NCBI GenBank assembly: GCA_963712765.1
Contig: CAVQIX010000004.1
Coordinates: 186,001 to 250,000 of the forward strand
Direction: 5' to 3'
Length of the DNA: 64,000 nucleotides
Origin: CAXMST01 sp963712765
GTDB taxonomy: Bacteria; Actinomycetota; Thermoleophilia; Solirubrobacterales; 70-9
Positions 32,869 through 40,268 of this stretch are shown here, in pieces (positions within the stretch are counted from its first letter, which is position 1; each line of letters starts with the position of its first letter). The notes under the pieces are model-generated. The model was not told where the DNA came from and ran no database searches. It worked only from the letters and a program-made list of their open reading frames with translations. Position numbers and translations under genes: made by a program.

Positions 32869-35800
32869 TCAGGCCTCGCTGGCGGGACAGATCAGACGGT
32901 AGTCGCACCAGGAGCAGTTCTCGAACGAGGGCCGGGGCTCGAAGTCCTGATCGGTGATCCCGGCCGCGACCTCGAAGACGGTGCGCTCGACCCGCTCGAG
33001 ATCGTCGCTCTCGCCGGCGACCGGGACCTTCTCGTCGTCGAGCACGTACCAATAGGAGCCGTCGCCGGCCTCGACGCCCCAGGCCTCACGGACGCCCATC
33101 CGGTAGAGGGGGATCTGGATGTCGTCGCTCAGCTCGGCGGCGGTCTTGGGCGCGCCGGTCTTGTAATCGATCAGCTCGAGATTGCCGTCGGGATGGCGGT
33201 CGACGCGGTCGATCCGTCCACGGAGACTGTGCTCGCCGATCTGGAACGAGAAGGCCCGCTCGAGGTAGACGGGCCGTGCCGCGCCGCCGCTGTGGCGCTC
33301 GTAGTAACGGGCAAGCGCCGCGACCGCCCGGTCGCGGTACTGCAGCTCGTCGTCACTGACGCCGAATCCCTGCCGGCGCCAGCCGCCTTCAAACAGCGCC
33401 AGTAGCCGGTCCAGGCCGCCGGTGCCGTCGTCCTCGGCCCCGCCGAATCCGCGCAGCTCCTCGGAGTGGTAGCGCTCGAGCACCTGGTGGATCAGGATCC
33501 CGAAGCGTTGGTTGATCGTCGGCTCCTGCGGAATCGCGAAGACGCGGGCGAACTTGTACTTGAGCGGGCAGGTGCGGTAGAGGTCGATGTCGGAGGCCGA
33601 GAGCCCGAGCCCGCCGCCTCGCTTGGGAAGAAACGCCTCCAGGCCGGGCTCCGACTCTCGCGCGAGCTGCTCGCGGCGGCGGCGGCGCTCCCCCGCTCCC
33701 TCGACGATGTAGTCGTCAAGCACCGACCGCTCGAGTTCGGCGAGCTGCTCGGGGGTCGCCACCCGGCCGAGCAACTCGTTCAGGCCGGCCAGGGCCTCGC
33801 GCTCCGACTCCTCCCCGGGCCGCTGGATCAGAGCCGAGAGCTTGAGCAGCTCGAGGAAGCGGGCGACCGCGCGGTTGACGTCCTCGGGCGTATCGAGGCG
33901 CATCTCACTCAGCGCCGCGCCGGCGCGCCAGGAGGCCTCGAGGACGTCATCGCGAATCATCCGGTAGGTCGAGTGCAGGCCCTCGGCCGGCCCGAAGAGC
34001 TCCTCGGCATGCTCCTCCTCGTTCAGACCGAGATCGAGCCCCGCGGCGTAGACGGCCGAGGGGCCGGCGGCGCCGGAGCGTGTCTCCTGCGGGTAGGAGA
34101 GCACCAGGGCCGAGCGCGCTCGGCCGGTGGCGACGTAGGCGCGCCTGGCCGGGAGCGCCTCACCGAGATCCTCGGTGGGCAGCGGGTCGCCGAGCAGGTC
34201 CTGCTCGATCCAGGATCCACGCTCGACCCCGGAGCGGTAGGAGCCGGCCTGCAGGCCGAGCAGGTAGACGCGCTCGAATTGCATTCCCTTCACCTGTCCG
34301 GGCTCGGCGAGGAGCACGGCGCCGGCCGGCGGCGCCTCGATCGGGCGATCGAAGCGGTGCCCGGCCTCGGCGACCGCACTCAGATAGCGGACGAACTCGC
34401 GGGTGGAGCCGTCGGGTCGCCGTCTGCTCCACCCCCCGGCCAGCTCCGAGAGCGAGGCGAGATTCACGAGCCGCTCGGCGGTCTCGGGGCTGGCGGCGAA
34501 CAGCCCATGGCGGCGGAACCCGATCCGCTCGATCAGACGGCGCACGAAGACGTCGGCCCGGAGGCCGTCGAGAGCCCGAGAGGCCGCCCTGTAGAGCTTG
34601 AGGAAGGCCCGGATCCGATCTCGGGAGGGCGGTGGCAGCTGCGGGCTCTCCAGCGCGGCCTCGACCGCCGAGATCATGTCGAGCTTGCGGCGCCGGGCGA
34701 TCGTGGTGCAGCGGGCAAGGTCGACCGAGCGGAGCTCCACCGGTGGGCGGGTCAGGGCCCGGACCACCGCGGCGGCATCGCCGGGATCGGCGAGAGCCCG
34801 CAGCCAGGCAATCACGTCGCGGACCTCGGGACGGTGAAAGAAGGCGGCCGAGCCGGCCGAGCGGAACGGCACGCTGCGCTCCTCGAGCGCGGCCGTGACC
34901 AGACGGCCCTCGCGGCCGGCGGAGGCGGTTATCACGCAGATCTGCTCCGGCTGGCACTCGCCTCCGGCCAGCGCCCGCTCGATCTCGCGCGCGGTCGCCT
35001 GCGCCTCGGCACGCTCGTTTGCGCAACGCCAGAGCCGGACGTCCTCACCGGGCGCGGGATCAGGGCCGAGCGGGGCCACGGCCGCTCGCGAAGGGCCGAG
35101 ATCACGGTAGGCGGGCGGCACCAAAGCGGCGATCGCGGCGCCGAGCCTGCCGGCGGCCATCGGCAGGCGGTCGTCGGCGTCGGCCGGAGCCAGCTCATAG
35201 GTGACGCAGTTCTCGTAGGCAGCGAGGAAGCGACGGGCCGAGGCCTCACCGGCAACCCGGAAGGAGTGGATCCCGGCATCCGGATCGCAGGCGGCGAAGA
35301 CGTTCTCGTGCGGAGCCAGCAGCGCCGGCAGGCCCGATCGCGCGGCGCCGACGTCCTCGAGCTCGTCGATCATCAGCTGCGGAAAACGCTCGCCGACGGC
35401 GGTCGCGACATCGGGGCGCCGGGTCAGAAGTCGCCCGAGCTCGAGGGACAGCTCGGCCTCGTCGATCATCCCGCGCTCGAGCATGATCGCGTCGTGGCGC
35501 TCGTAGATGTCGGTGAACTCGAGCTCACGCTGCGCGGATTCACGGGCCGAGCGCCTCGAGGCGCCGCGCTCCGCCGCCCGCGCCCGGTCGCGCAACTCGG
35601 CTGGCCCGATGCCCTCGTTCTTGAGCACGTCGATCCGCTCCAGGAGCCTGGCGAGCAGACCGGCCGGGTTGCCGCGGATCTCGTGCCGGCGCATCGGCAG
35701 GTCGTCGACCCGCTCGAGCAGAATCGCGAGCCGGTCGGCGGGGCCGCCGACCTCGAAGAACGGATCTACACCCGCCTCGAGCGCATAGTCGCGGAGCAGG

Positions 35801-36084
35801 CGCTCGGCCAGGCCGGGCCAGGTCTCGACCCAGAGTTCCTCGTAGGGCCCCTCCATCAGCGTCTCGATCCGCGACCGCAGGCGGTTGCGTGCAGCCGGGG
35901 TACCGGTCAGGATCGCGATCCGCTCGGGGCGCAGCCCGTCGCCGACGAGGCGCGCGCATCGCCTCGCGATCGCCTCGGTCCGGCCCGACCGCATCGACCC
36001 CAACAGCAGCGCCGGGCCGCCCTCGTGAGCCACCGCATCCTCGAACCCGGTATCACCTCGGTCTGAGCTGCTCTCGCGCTCCAT
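32869..36084 (-). CDS. AddB/AdnA-like helicase-nuclease with degenerate ATP site
   Basis: 1071 residues. The N-terminal half is a UvrD-type helicase core, but the Walker A reads GSMRSGRT (29-36), with Arg where Lys is invariant, and the Walker B-like motif is MIDELEDV. The C-terminal PD-(D/E)XK nuclease looks complete: Asp959 (GRIDRVD), Asp973 and Lys975 (LIDYKTG). Four Cys (839, 1057, 1060, 1066) form the AddB-type iron-sulfur clamp around it. It resembles AddB/AdnA, subunits of double-strand-break resection complexes. No partner helicase gene lies in the window. ATG is 6 nt after TACGGT; divergent from the IMPase gene by 38 bp. Confidence 0.85.
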   Translation of the reverse strand: MERESSSDRGDTGFEDAVAHEGGPALLLGSMRSGRTEAIARRCARLVGDGLRPERIAILTGTPAARNRLRSRIETLMEGPYEELWVETWPGLAERLLRDYALEAGVDPFFEVGGPADRLAILLERVDDLPMRRHEIRGNPAGLLARLLERIDVLKNEGIGPAELRDRARAAERGASRRSARESAQRELEFTDIYERHDAIMLERGMIDEAELSLELGRLLTRRPDVATAVGERFPQLMIDELEDVGAARSGLPALLAPHENVFAACDPDAGIHSFRVAGEASARRFLAAYENCVTYELAPADADDRLPMAAGRLGAAIAALVPPAYRDLGPSRAAVAPLGPDPAPGEDVRLWRCANERAEAQATAREIERALAGGECQPEQICVITASAGREGRLVTAALEERSVPFRSAGSAAFFHRPEVRDVIAWLRALADPGDAAAVVRALTRPPVELRSVDLARCTTIARRRKLDMISAVEAALESPQLPPPSRDRIRAFLKLYRAASRALDGLRADVFVRRLIERIGFRRHGLFAASPETAERLVNLASLSELAGGWSRRRPDGSTREFVRYLSAVAEAGHRFDRPIEAPPAGAVLLAEPGQVKGMQFERVYLLGLQAGSYRSGVERGSWIEQDLLGDPLPTEDLGEALPARRAYVATGRARSALVLSYPQETRSGAAGPSAVYAAGLDLGLNEEEHAEELFGPAEGLHSTYRMIRDDVLEASWRAGAALSEMRLDTPEDVNRAVARFLELLKLSALIQRPGEESEREALAGLNELLGRVATPEQLAELERSVLDDYIVEGAGERRRRREQLARESEPGLEAFLPKRGGGLGLSASDIDLYRTCPLKYKFARVFAIPQEPTINQRFGILIHQVLERYHSEELRGFGGAEDDGTGGLDRLLALFEGGWRRQGFGVSDDELQYRDRAVAALARYYERHSGGAARPVYLERAFSFQIGEHSLRGRIDRVDRHPDGNLELIDYKTGAPKTAAELSDDIQIPLYRMGVREAWGVEAGDGSYWYVLDDEKVPVAGESDDLERVERTVFEVAAGITDQDFEPRPSFENCSWCDYRLICPASEA

Positions 36085-36090
36085 CCCAGG

Positions 36091-36096
36091 ACCGTA
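36091..36096 (-). promoter_or_regulatory. -10 element TACGGT, leaderless start of AddB-like gene
   Basis: TACGGT ends 6 nt before the ATG at 36084, 13 bp from the opposing IMPase -10. Confidence 0.6.
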
Positions 36097-36109
36097 ACGG
36101 TCGCGCCAC

Positions 36110-36115
36110 TACGAT
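36110..36115 (+). promoter_or_regulatory. -10 element TACGAT, decides the IMPase start
   Basis: TACGAT ends 7 nt before ATG 36123. The alternative ATG at 36114 overlaps the hexamer itself and cannot be on the transcript. Confidence 0.65.
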
Positions 36116-36122
36116 GAACCCG

Positions 36123-36956
36123 ATGAGTCCGCCCGACTGGATAGGGGTCTGCCGCACGATCGCCCGCCGGCAGACGGAGCTGTTTGCCGAGACCCGCGGG
36201 ATCGCGGGCCGGACCCACTACGAGGGACGTGGCGAGGGCGGCGACATGGCGCTGGTGCTCGACCGGCGCTGTGAGGACATCGTCTTCGAGGAACTGGAGC
36301 GCGAGCTTTCAGCGGGCCCCACCGCGCTGGCGGTGAGCGAGGAGCGCGGCGCGGTGAAGATCGGCGAGGGCGAGATCGCCCACCGGGTGATCATCGATCC
36401 GATCGACGGCTCGATGAACGTCCGGCGCAACCTTCCCTCGCACTCGCTCTCGATCGCGGTCGCCTCAGGCGACTCGATGAGCGAGGTCGAGTTCGGCTTC
36501 GTCCACGACTTCGGCGCCGGCGAGGAGTTCGCCGCCACAGCCGGAGGTGGAGCGACGCTGAACGGCGAGGCGGTCGAGGCCGACCCGCCTGACCACGGCC
36601 TCGAGGTGGTCGGCCTCGAATCGGCGGAACCGAACTGGATCGCCCCCGCGATCGAGGCGCTGCAGAATCAGGTCTACCGACTGCGGGCGATCGGATCGAT
36701 CGCGATCACGATGAGCTACGTCGCGGTCGGCAGGCTCGACGGGATGCTCTCGGCCCGGCCCTGCCGATCGGTCGACGCCGCGGCGGCCCAGCTGCTCGTC
36801 CGCGAGGTAGGCGGGGCGGTCGAGTTCGCCGGTTTCGACCTCGAGAAGGCGCAGCTCGGTCTCGACGCCCGCTACCCGGTCGTCGCCGTTCGGCGTCCCG
36901 AGCATCTGACGACGATGCGCGACGCGCAGTCGCGCAGCCCCGCAGTCGGCCGATGA
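36123..36956 (+). CDS. Inositol monophosphatase family protein
   Basis: 277 residues. The metal site is visible: SEERG (Glu73/74 region), IIDPIDGSMNV (Asp92, Asp95; usual DPxDGT/S) and a C-terminal RSVDAAAAQLLVREVGG in place of WDxAAG, so the third Asp is present but its Trp is not. The family dephosphorylates inositol phosphate, fructose-1,6-bisphosphate, histidinol phosphate or PAP; substrate not decidable here. Overlaps the DUF2342 start by 4 bp (ATGA). Confidence 0.85.
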   Translation: MSPPDWIGVCRTIARRQTELFAETRGIAGRTHYEGRGEGGDMALVLDRRCEDIVFEELERELSAGPTALAVSEERGAVKIGEGEIAHRVIIDPIDGSMNVRRNLPSHSLSIAVASGDSMSEVEFGFVHDFGAGEEFAATAGGGATLNGEAVEADPPDHGLEVVGLESAEPNWIAPAIEALQNQVYRLRAIGSIAITMSYVAVGRLDGMLSARPCRSVDAAAAQLLVREVGGAVEFAGFDLEKAQLGLDARYPVVAVRRPEHLTTMRDAQSRSPAVGR

Positions 36957-38032
36957 GCAGCATCGTGGACTGGGAGCTCGCGGCCTCGATCGCCGGAGTG
37001 CTCGCCGACGATGGGCCCGCGGCCGACCCCGAGCGCCGGCGGGAACTGCAGGAGGCCAACCGTGAGTCCATCGCTGCGGTTCGCTCCTACACGGGCCTGC
37101 AGCCACAGTCCCCCGTCCCCGACGCGGAATGGGTTTCGCGCCGCGAGTGGGCGGAGGTCAACCTCACGGCACTGCGCGAGTCCCTCGCTCCGGTCGAGGA
37201 GCGGCTCGCGGGCGACGGCAGGGCTCCGGCTCTGCTCGAGGGGGCCGCCGGGGCGACGATCGGGCGTCTGGCTGCAGTCCAGGTCGGCGTCCTGGTCGGT
37301 TACGGCTCCCGGCGCGTGCTCGGTCAGTTCGAGTTCCCGATTCTCGGCGATCCCGAGCGGGCGCCGCGACTGCTGTTCGTCGCACCGAACGTCGCGACCG
37401 CGCAGGAGGAGTTGGGAGCGGAGCCGGAGACGGTGCTGCGCTGGATCGCGCTGCATGAGGTGACCCACGCCGTCCACTTCGCTTCGACCCCCTGGCTGCG
37501 CGGTCATCTCAGCCGGCTGGCCCGTGAGCTGATCGAGCGGTCGGGAATCGGCATAGGTCCGGGCGAGCTGCTCGGCCTCGCCGGCCGGATGATCGGCAGC
37601 GATCCTCGCAGCCTTGCCCGGGAGCTGGCTGAAAGCGACCCGCTCACCCTGCTGACGCCGCCCGACTCCCGCGAGCTGCTCCGCGAGGTGCAGTCGACGA
37701 TGGCGGCGATCGAGGGTTTCGCCGAGCACGTGATGGACGCCGCCGCGCCCCTGCTCGGGGAGGAGATCGGCGAGCTGCGCGAGTCGATGGAGCGGCGCCG
37801 GGATCACCGCGGCCCGCTGGCCCGGCTGCTGAGCTGGCTGCTCGGCATGGAGCTGAAGCTGCGTCAGTACCGCGACGGCAAGCGGTTCACCGACGAGGTC
37901 GTCACCGCGGAGGGCATCGCGACCCTGAACCGGGCCTGGAGCTCACCGGAGCTGCTGCCCAGCAGCGAGGAGCTCGAGCACCCCTCGCTCTGGCTCGCCC
38001 GCGCCGGCGCCGCATCCCCAGCCGCCGCCTAG
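36953..38032 (+). CDS. Zinc-dependent metalloprotease, DUF2342 / F420-associated family
   Basis: 359 residues. Zincin motif LHEVTHAVHF with HEVTH at 168-172; the third ligand is likely in the helix further on (EGFAEHVMDAAAP). The VLVGYGSRRVLGQFEFPILG and LLFVAPNVA stretches mark the actinobacterial DUF2342 family, annotated as linked to coenzyme F420 biosynthesis by phylogenetic profile only. No signal peptide, so cytoplasmic. Coupled to the IMPase by 4-bp overlap; this coupling is the only clue to function. Confidence 0.85.
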   Translation: MSSIVDWELAASIAGVLADDGPAADPERRRELQEANRESIAAVRSYTGLQPQSPVPDAEWVSRREWAEVNLTALRESLAPVEERLAGDGRAPALLEGAAGATIGRLAAVQVGVLVGYGSRRVLGQFEFPILGDPERAPRLLFVAPNVATAQEELGAEPETVLRWIALHEVTHAVHFASTPWLRGHLSRLARELIERSGIGIGPGELLGLAGRMIGSDPRSLARELAESDPLTLLTPPDSRELLREVQSTMAAIEGFAEHVMDAAAPLLGEEIGELRESMERRRDHRGPLARLLSWLLGMELKLRQYRDGKRFTDEVVTAEGIATLNRAWSSPELLPSSEELEHPSLWLARAGAASPAAA

Positions 38033-38114
38033 AACCCGCCGCGGACCCACCGAGGGATGCGTGTGAAGTGCCAGGGAATCATTAGCTGTCGGTGAGGCCC
38101 ATTGGGGACACCTC

Positions 38115-38130
38115 TGTGACGGAGCTCACA
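38115..38130. promoter_or_regulatory. Perfect CRP-type operator TGTGA-N6-TCACA
   Basis: TGTGA at 38115-38119, spacer CGGAGC, TCACA at 38126-38130, flanked by C and G to give an 18-bp palindrome outline. This matches the cAMP-CRP/GlxR consensus exactly. It is 135 bp upstream of the basic coiled-coil gene, upstream of a likely -10 (TATGCT, 38183-38188), the position of an activator site. A Crp family gene is at 49530-50222. Confidence 0.65.
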
Positions 38131-38182
38131 GACCCGCATGGTAACCGGGATTGGGGGCAGGTGTAAGAACAGTTGTTCGGTG

Positions 38183-38188
38183 CTATGC
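38183..38188 (+). promoter_or_regulatory. Probable -10 TATGCT of the basic coiled-coil gene
   Basis: TATGCT in an unusually AT-rich stretch (about 38160-38240). It is centred about 63 bp downstream of the CRP-type palindrome and would give a leader of about 70 nt before the ATG at 38265. No clear -35 is seen, which fits activator dependence. Confidence 0.4.
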
Positions 38189-38264
38189 TGCTGAACATAC
38201 TTAGTAGTAAGCAAGTTACGATCCATGTAGTTCGACATATCCCCGAGGGGGTTCAAAGACCAAA

Positions 38265-38816
38265 ATGGCTACTTCCACGAAAACCAAGAAGACCACCAGC
38301 AAGCAGTCCACCTCGACCACTGCAAAGCGGACCGCGACGTCGGCGGAGACCACCGGCAAGCCGGCCGTCGAGGACGCCAGGACCGGCCTCGAGCAGGCCC
38401 GCGAGCGTGCCGTCGAGGCCGCTGAGACCGCTGTCGACGTCCCCGTCGGCGCCGCTCTCACCGTCTACGAGCGCGCCGCCGACGCCGTCGAGCCGCTGGC
38501 CGACCAAGCCAAGCGCGAGGCCGAGTTGAAGCGTTTTCGCACGCAGCTCCGCCGCGAGGTCAACAAGGCCGAGCGCCGTGGCGGAACCGCCCGTCGCCGG
38601 GCCCTGCAGCGTGCCAAGCGCAGCCGCAACCGGCTCGAGCGTGAGGTCAAGCAGCAGCGTCGGAGCCTCGAGACGACGGTTCGCCAGAACCGCCGCAAGG
38701 CCGAGACCGAGCTGAAGAGGGCCAACAAGCAGCTCAAGCAGAACCGTGACGAGGCTGAGAAGCGCGTCCGGGAGCTCGTTGGCCGCGTCCAGGGCGAGAC
38801 CGAAAAGGCCGCCTAG
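38265..38816 (+). CDS. Basic coiled-coil protein (HBHA / histone-like character)
   Basis: 183 residues. A Thr/Ser/Lys-rich N terminus (TKTKKTTSKQSTSTTAKR) is followed by helices: an Ala/Glu-rich segment (about 35-60), a short apolar part (VPVGAALTVYERAADAV) and a long Arg/Lys/Glu coiled coil (about 85-183, for example RRRALQRAKRSRNRLEREVK). No membrane segment or signal. It recalls mycobacterial heparin-binding haemagglutinin or nucleoid-associated proteins in composition, not in clear sequence. Unlike its neighbours it has a long AT-rich upstream region with a CRP-type site, suggesting strong regulated expression. Confidence 0.75.
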   Translation: MATSTKTKKTTSKQSTSTTAKRTATSAETTGKPAVEDARTGLEQARERAVEAAETAVDVPVGAALTVYERAADAVEPLADQAKREAELKRFRTQLRREVNKAERRGGTARRRALQRAKRSRNRLEREVKQQRRSLETTVRQNRRKAETELKRANKQLKQNRDEAEKRVRELVGRVQGETEKAA

Positions 38817-38865
38817 CGACACCGCTTAGCCCGAGCAGCCGGCTCCTTCCAACTGCAGGGAGGGG

Positions 38866-38881
38866 CGCCTCAGGAGAGGCG
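38866..38881. terminator. Hairpin 1 of four after the coiled-coil gene
   Basis: CGCCTC-AGGA-GAGGCG, 6-bp stem, 50 bp after the stop codon. Confidence 0.35.
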
Positions 38882-38895
38882 GCGGCTCGGAGAGA

Positions 38896-38921
38896 TCTAC
38901 TCGCCCCATACCGCGAGTAGA
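38896..38921. ncRNA. Hairpin 2 of four, candidate structured RNA element
   Basis: Arms TCTACTCG and CGAGTAGA, perfect 8-bp stem with a 10-nt loop. It is AT-richer than the flanks and not explained by coding. Confidence 0.3.
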
Positions 38922-38924
38922 CAC

Positions 38925-38950
38925 GGTCGAGAGCCCTCGGGTTCTCGACC
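38925..38950. terminator. Hairpin 3 of four
   Basis: Arms GGTCGAGA and TCTCGACC, a perfect 8-bp stem extended by inner CCC/GGG pairs. Confidence 0.4.
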
Positions 38951-38963
38951 ACCTCTCCTCCCC

Positions 38964-38994
38964 GATTCGGCGGGCCCTCGCGGCCCGTCGAATC
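38964..38994. terminator. Hairpin 4 of four, followed by ATTTAA
   Basis: Arms GATTCG and CGAATC enclosing CGGGCC/GGCCCG around a short CTCGC loop; the best terminator candidate of the four because ATTTAA follows. It ends 72 bp before the mrp promoter. Confidence 0.5.
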
Positions 38995-39065
38995 ATTTAA
39001 CCGGCCGGGGGCCGATGGTTTCCCGAGCCTGGGTCCGCCCGGCTGGGGCGGGAGCCACCCGCCCC

Positions 39066-39071
39066 TACAAT
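39066..39071 (+). promoter_or_regulatory. -10 element TACAAT, decides the mrp start
   Basis: TACAAT ends 7 nt before ATG 39079. The earlier ATG at 39070 overlaps the hexamer and so is not on the transcript. Confidence 0.65.
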
Positions 39072-39078
39072 GGACCCC

Positions 39079-40263
39079 ATGTCCCACCCCAGCAACGACC
39101 AGGTGACCGAGGCGCTCCGCGCCGTGATCGATCCAGAGCTCCGCCAATCAATCGTCGATCTCGGCATGGTCCGATCGATTGAGTTCAAGGACTCCGGCCG
39201 GGTCGAGGTGATCGTCTCCCTGACCACCGCCGGCTGCCCGATCCGCGCGCACTTCGAACAAGCCGTCGCCAAGCAGGTGATGGCCCTCGAGGGCGTCGAG
39301 AGCGTGGGAGTCGGCTTCGACGTGCTCTCCGATCAGGAGAAGTCGAACCTGCAGCAGAAGCTCGGGCGGCCGGGCGGCCTCCCGGAGGGAGCGCTGGCCC
39401 AGGTCAAGAACGTGATCTGCGTAGCCTCCGGCAAGGGCGGCGTCGGCAAGTCGACGATGACCGCCAACCTCGCCGCCGCCCTGCGGGCCGAAGGCAAGAA
39501 CGTCGGCGCTCTCGACGCCGACGTCTACGGCTACTCGATCCCCCGCATGCTCGGGGTCAACCGGCGTCCCGAGGTCAACGCCGAGCGCAAGATCCTCCCG
39601 CTGGAGTCGCCCAGTGGCGTCAAGGTGATGTCGATCGGCTTCTTCGTCGAGGAGAACGCCGCGGTCGTCTGGCGAGGGCCGATGCTGCACAAGGCGATCC
39701 AGCAGTTCCTCGAGGACGTCGAGTGGGGAGAGCTCGACTACCTGCTGCTCGATCTGCCCCCGGGCACCGGCGATGTCTCGATGACGCTGGCCCAGCTGCT
39801 GCCTCAGGCACGTTTCCTGATCGTCACCACGCCCCAGCCTGCGGCGCAGTCGGTAGCCCGCCGCGCCGCCGACATGGCGGCCAAGGTCGACCTCGAGGTG
39901 CTCGGCGTGATCGAGAACATGTCCGGCTTCACGACCCCCGACGGACAGCGGTTCACGATCTTCGGCGAGGGCGGCGGGCAGCGGCTCGCCGACGATCTCG
40001 ACCGGCCGCTGGTCGGCAAGATCCCGCTCCAGGAGGAGCTCCGCGAACATGCCGACGACGGCACCCCACTTGTGATCGAAGATCCGCAGGCCCCGGCCTC
40101 GGTCGCGATCCGCGAGGCCGCCCGAGGTGTGATCGCGGCGACTCCCGTCGCTCTCCCGGTCATGCAGGCGCCGGCGGCGCCGATGCCGGAGCCGGTGGCA
40201 ATGGGAGCGACGGGCTCATCGACCGGAACCGAGCTCCCGGTCGTCCAGGCCGGCGGCGGCTGA
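39079..40263 (+). CDS. mrp: Mrp/NBP35 family Fe-S cluster carrier ATPase (no CxxC)
   Basis: 394 residues. The N-terminal MIP18 (DUF59) domain has RAVIDPELRQSIVDLGMV and Cys53 in TAGCPI. The P-loop ATPase has the deviant Walker A SGKGGVGKST (117-126), DADVYGYSIPRMLG and LLLDLPPGTGDVSMTL. The CxxC that holds the bridging Fe-S cluster in many Mrp proteins is replaced by TTPDG in NMSGFTTPDGQRFTIFG, a form also seen in other actinobacteria. The C terminus is a Pro/Ala/Gly-rich tail. Role: ApbC-like cluster transfer to target proteins; cluster chemistry in CxxC-less forms is unclear. Confidence 0.9.
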   Translation: MSHPSNDQVTEALRAVIDPELRQSIVDLGMVRSIEFKDSGRVEVIVSLTTAGCPIRAHFEQAVAKQVMALEGVESVGVGFDVLSDQEKSNLQQKLGRPGGLPEGALAQVKNVICVASGKGGVGKSTMTANLAAALRAEGKNVGALDADVYGYSIPRMLGVNRRPEVNAERKILPLESPSGVKVMSIGFFVEENAAVVWRGPMLHKAIQQFLEDVEWGELDYLLLDLPPGTGDVSMTLAQLLPQARFLIVTTPQPAAQSVARRAADMAAKVDLEVLGVIENMSGFTTPDGQRFTIFGEGGGQRLADDLDRPLVGKIPLQEELREHADDGTPLVIEDPQAPASVAIREAARGVIAATPVALPVMQAPAAPMPEPVAMGATGSSTGTELPVVQAGGG

Positions 40264-40268
40264 GCGGT

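Noticed and set aside
33466..36066. 866-codon open frame on the + strand
   Set aside because: Shadow of the AddB-like gene; low-complexity Arg/Gly/Glu-rich translation.
38029..38256. 75-codon minus-strand frame in the intergenic region
   Set aside because: No start signal, overlaps the DUF2342 stop, composition unlike coding, and covers the CRP site and promoter of the coiled-coil gene.
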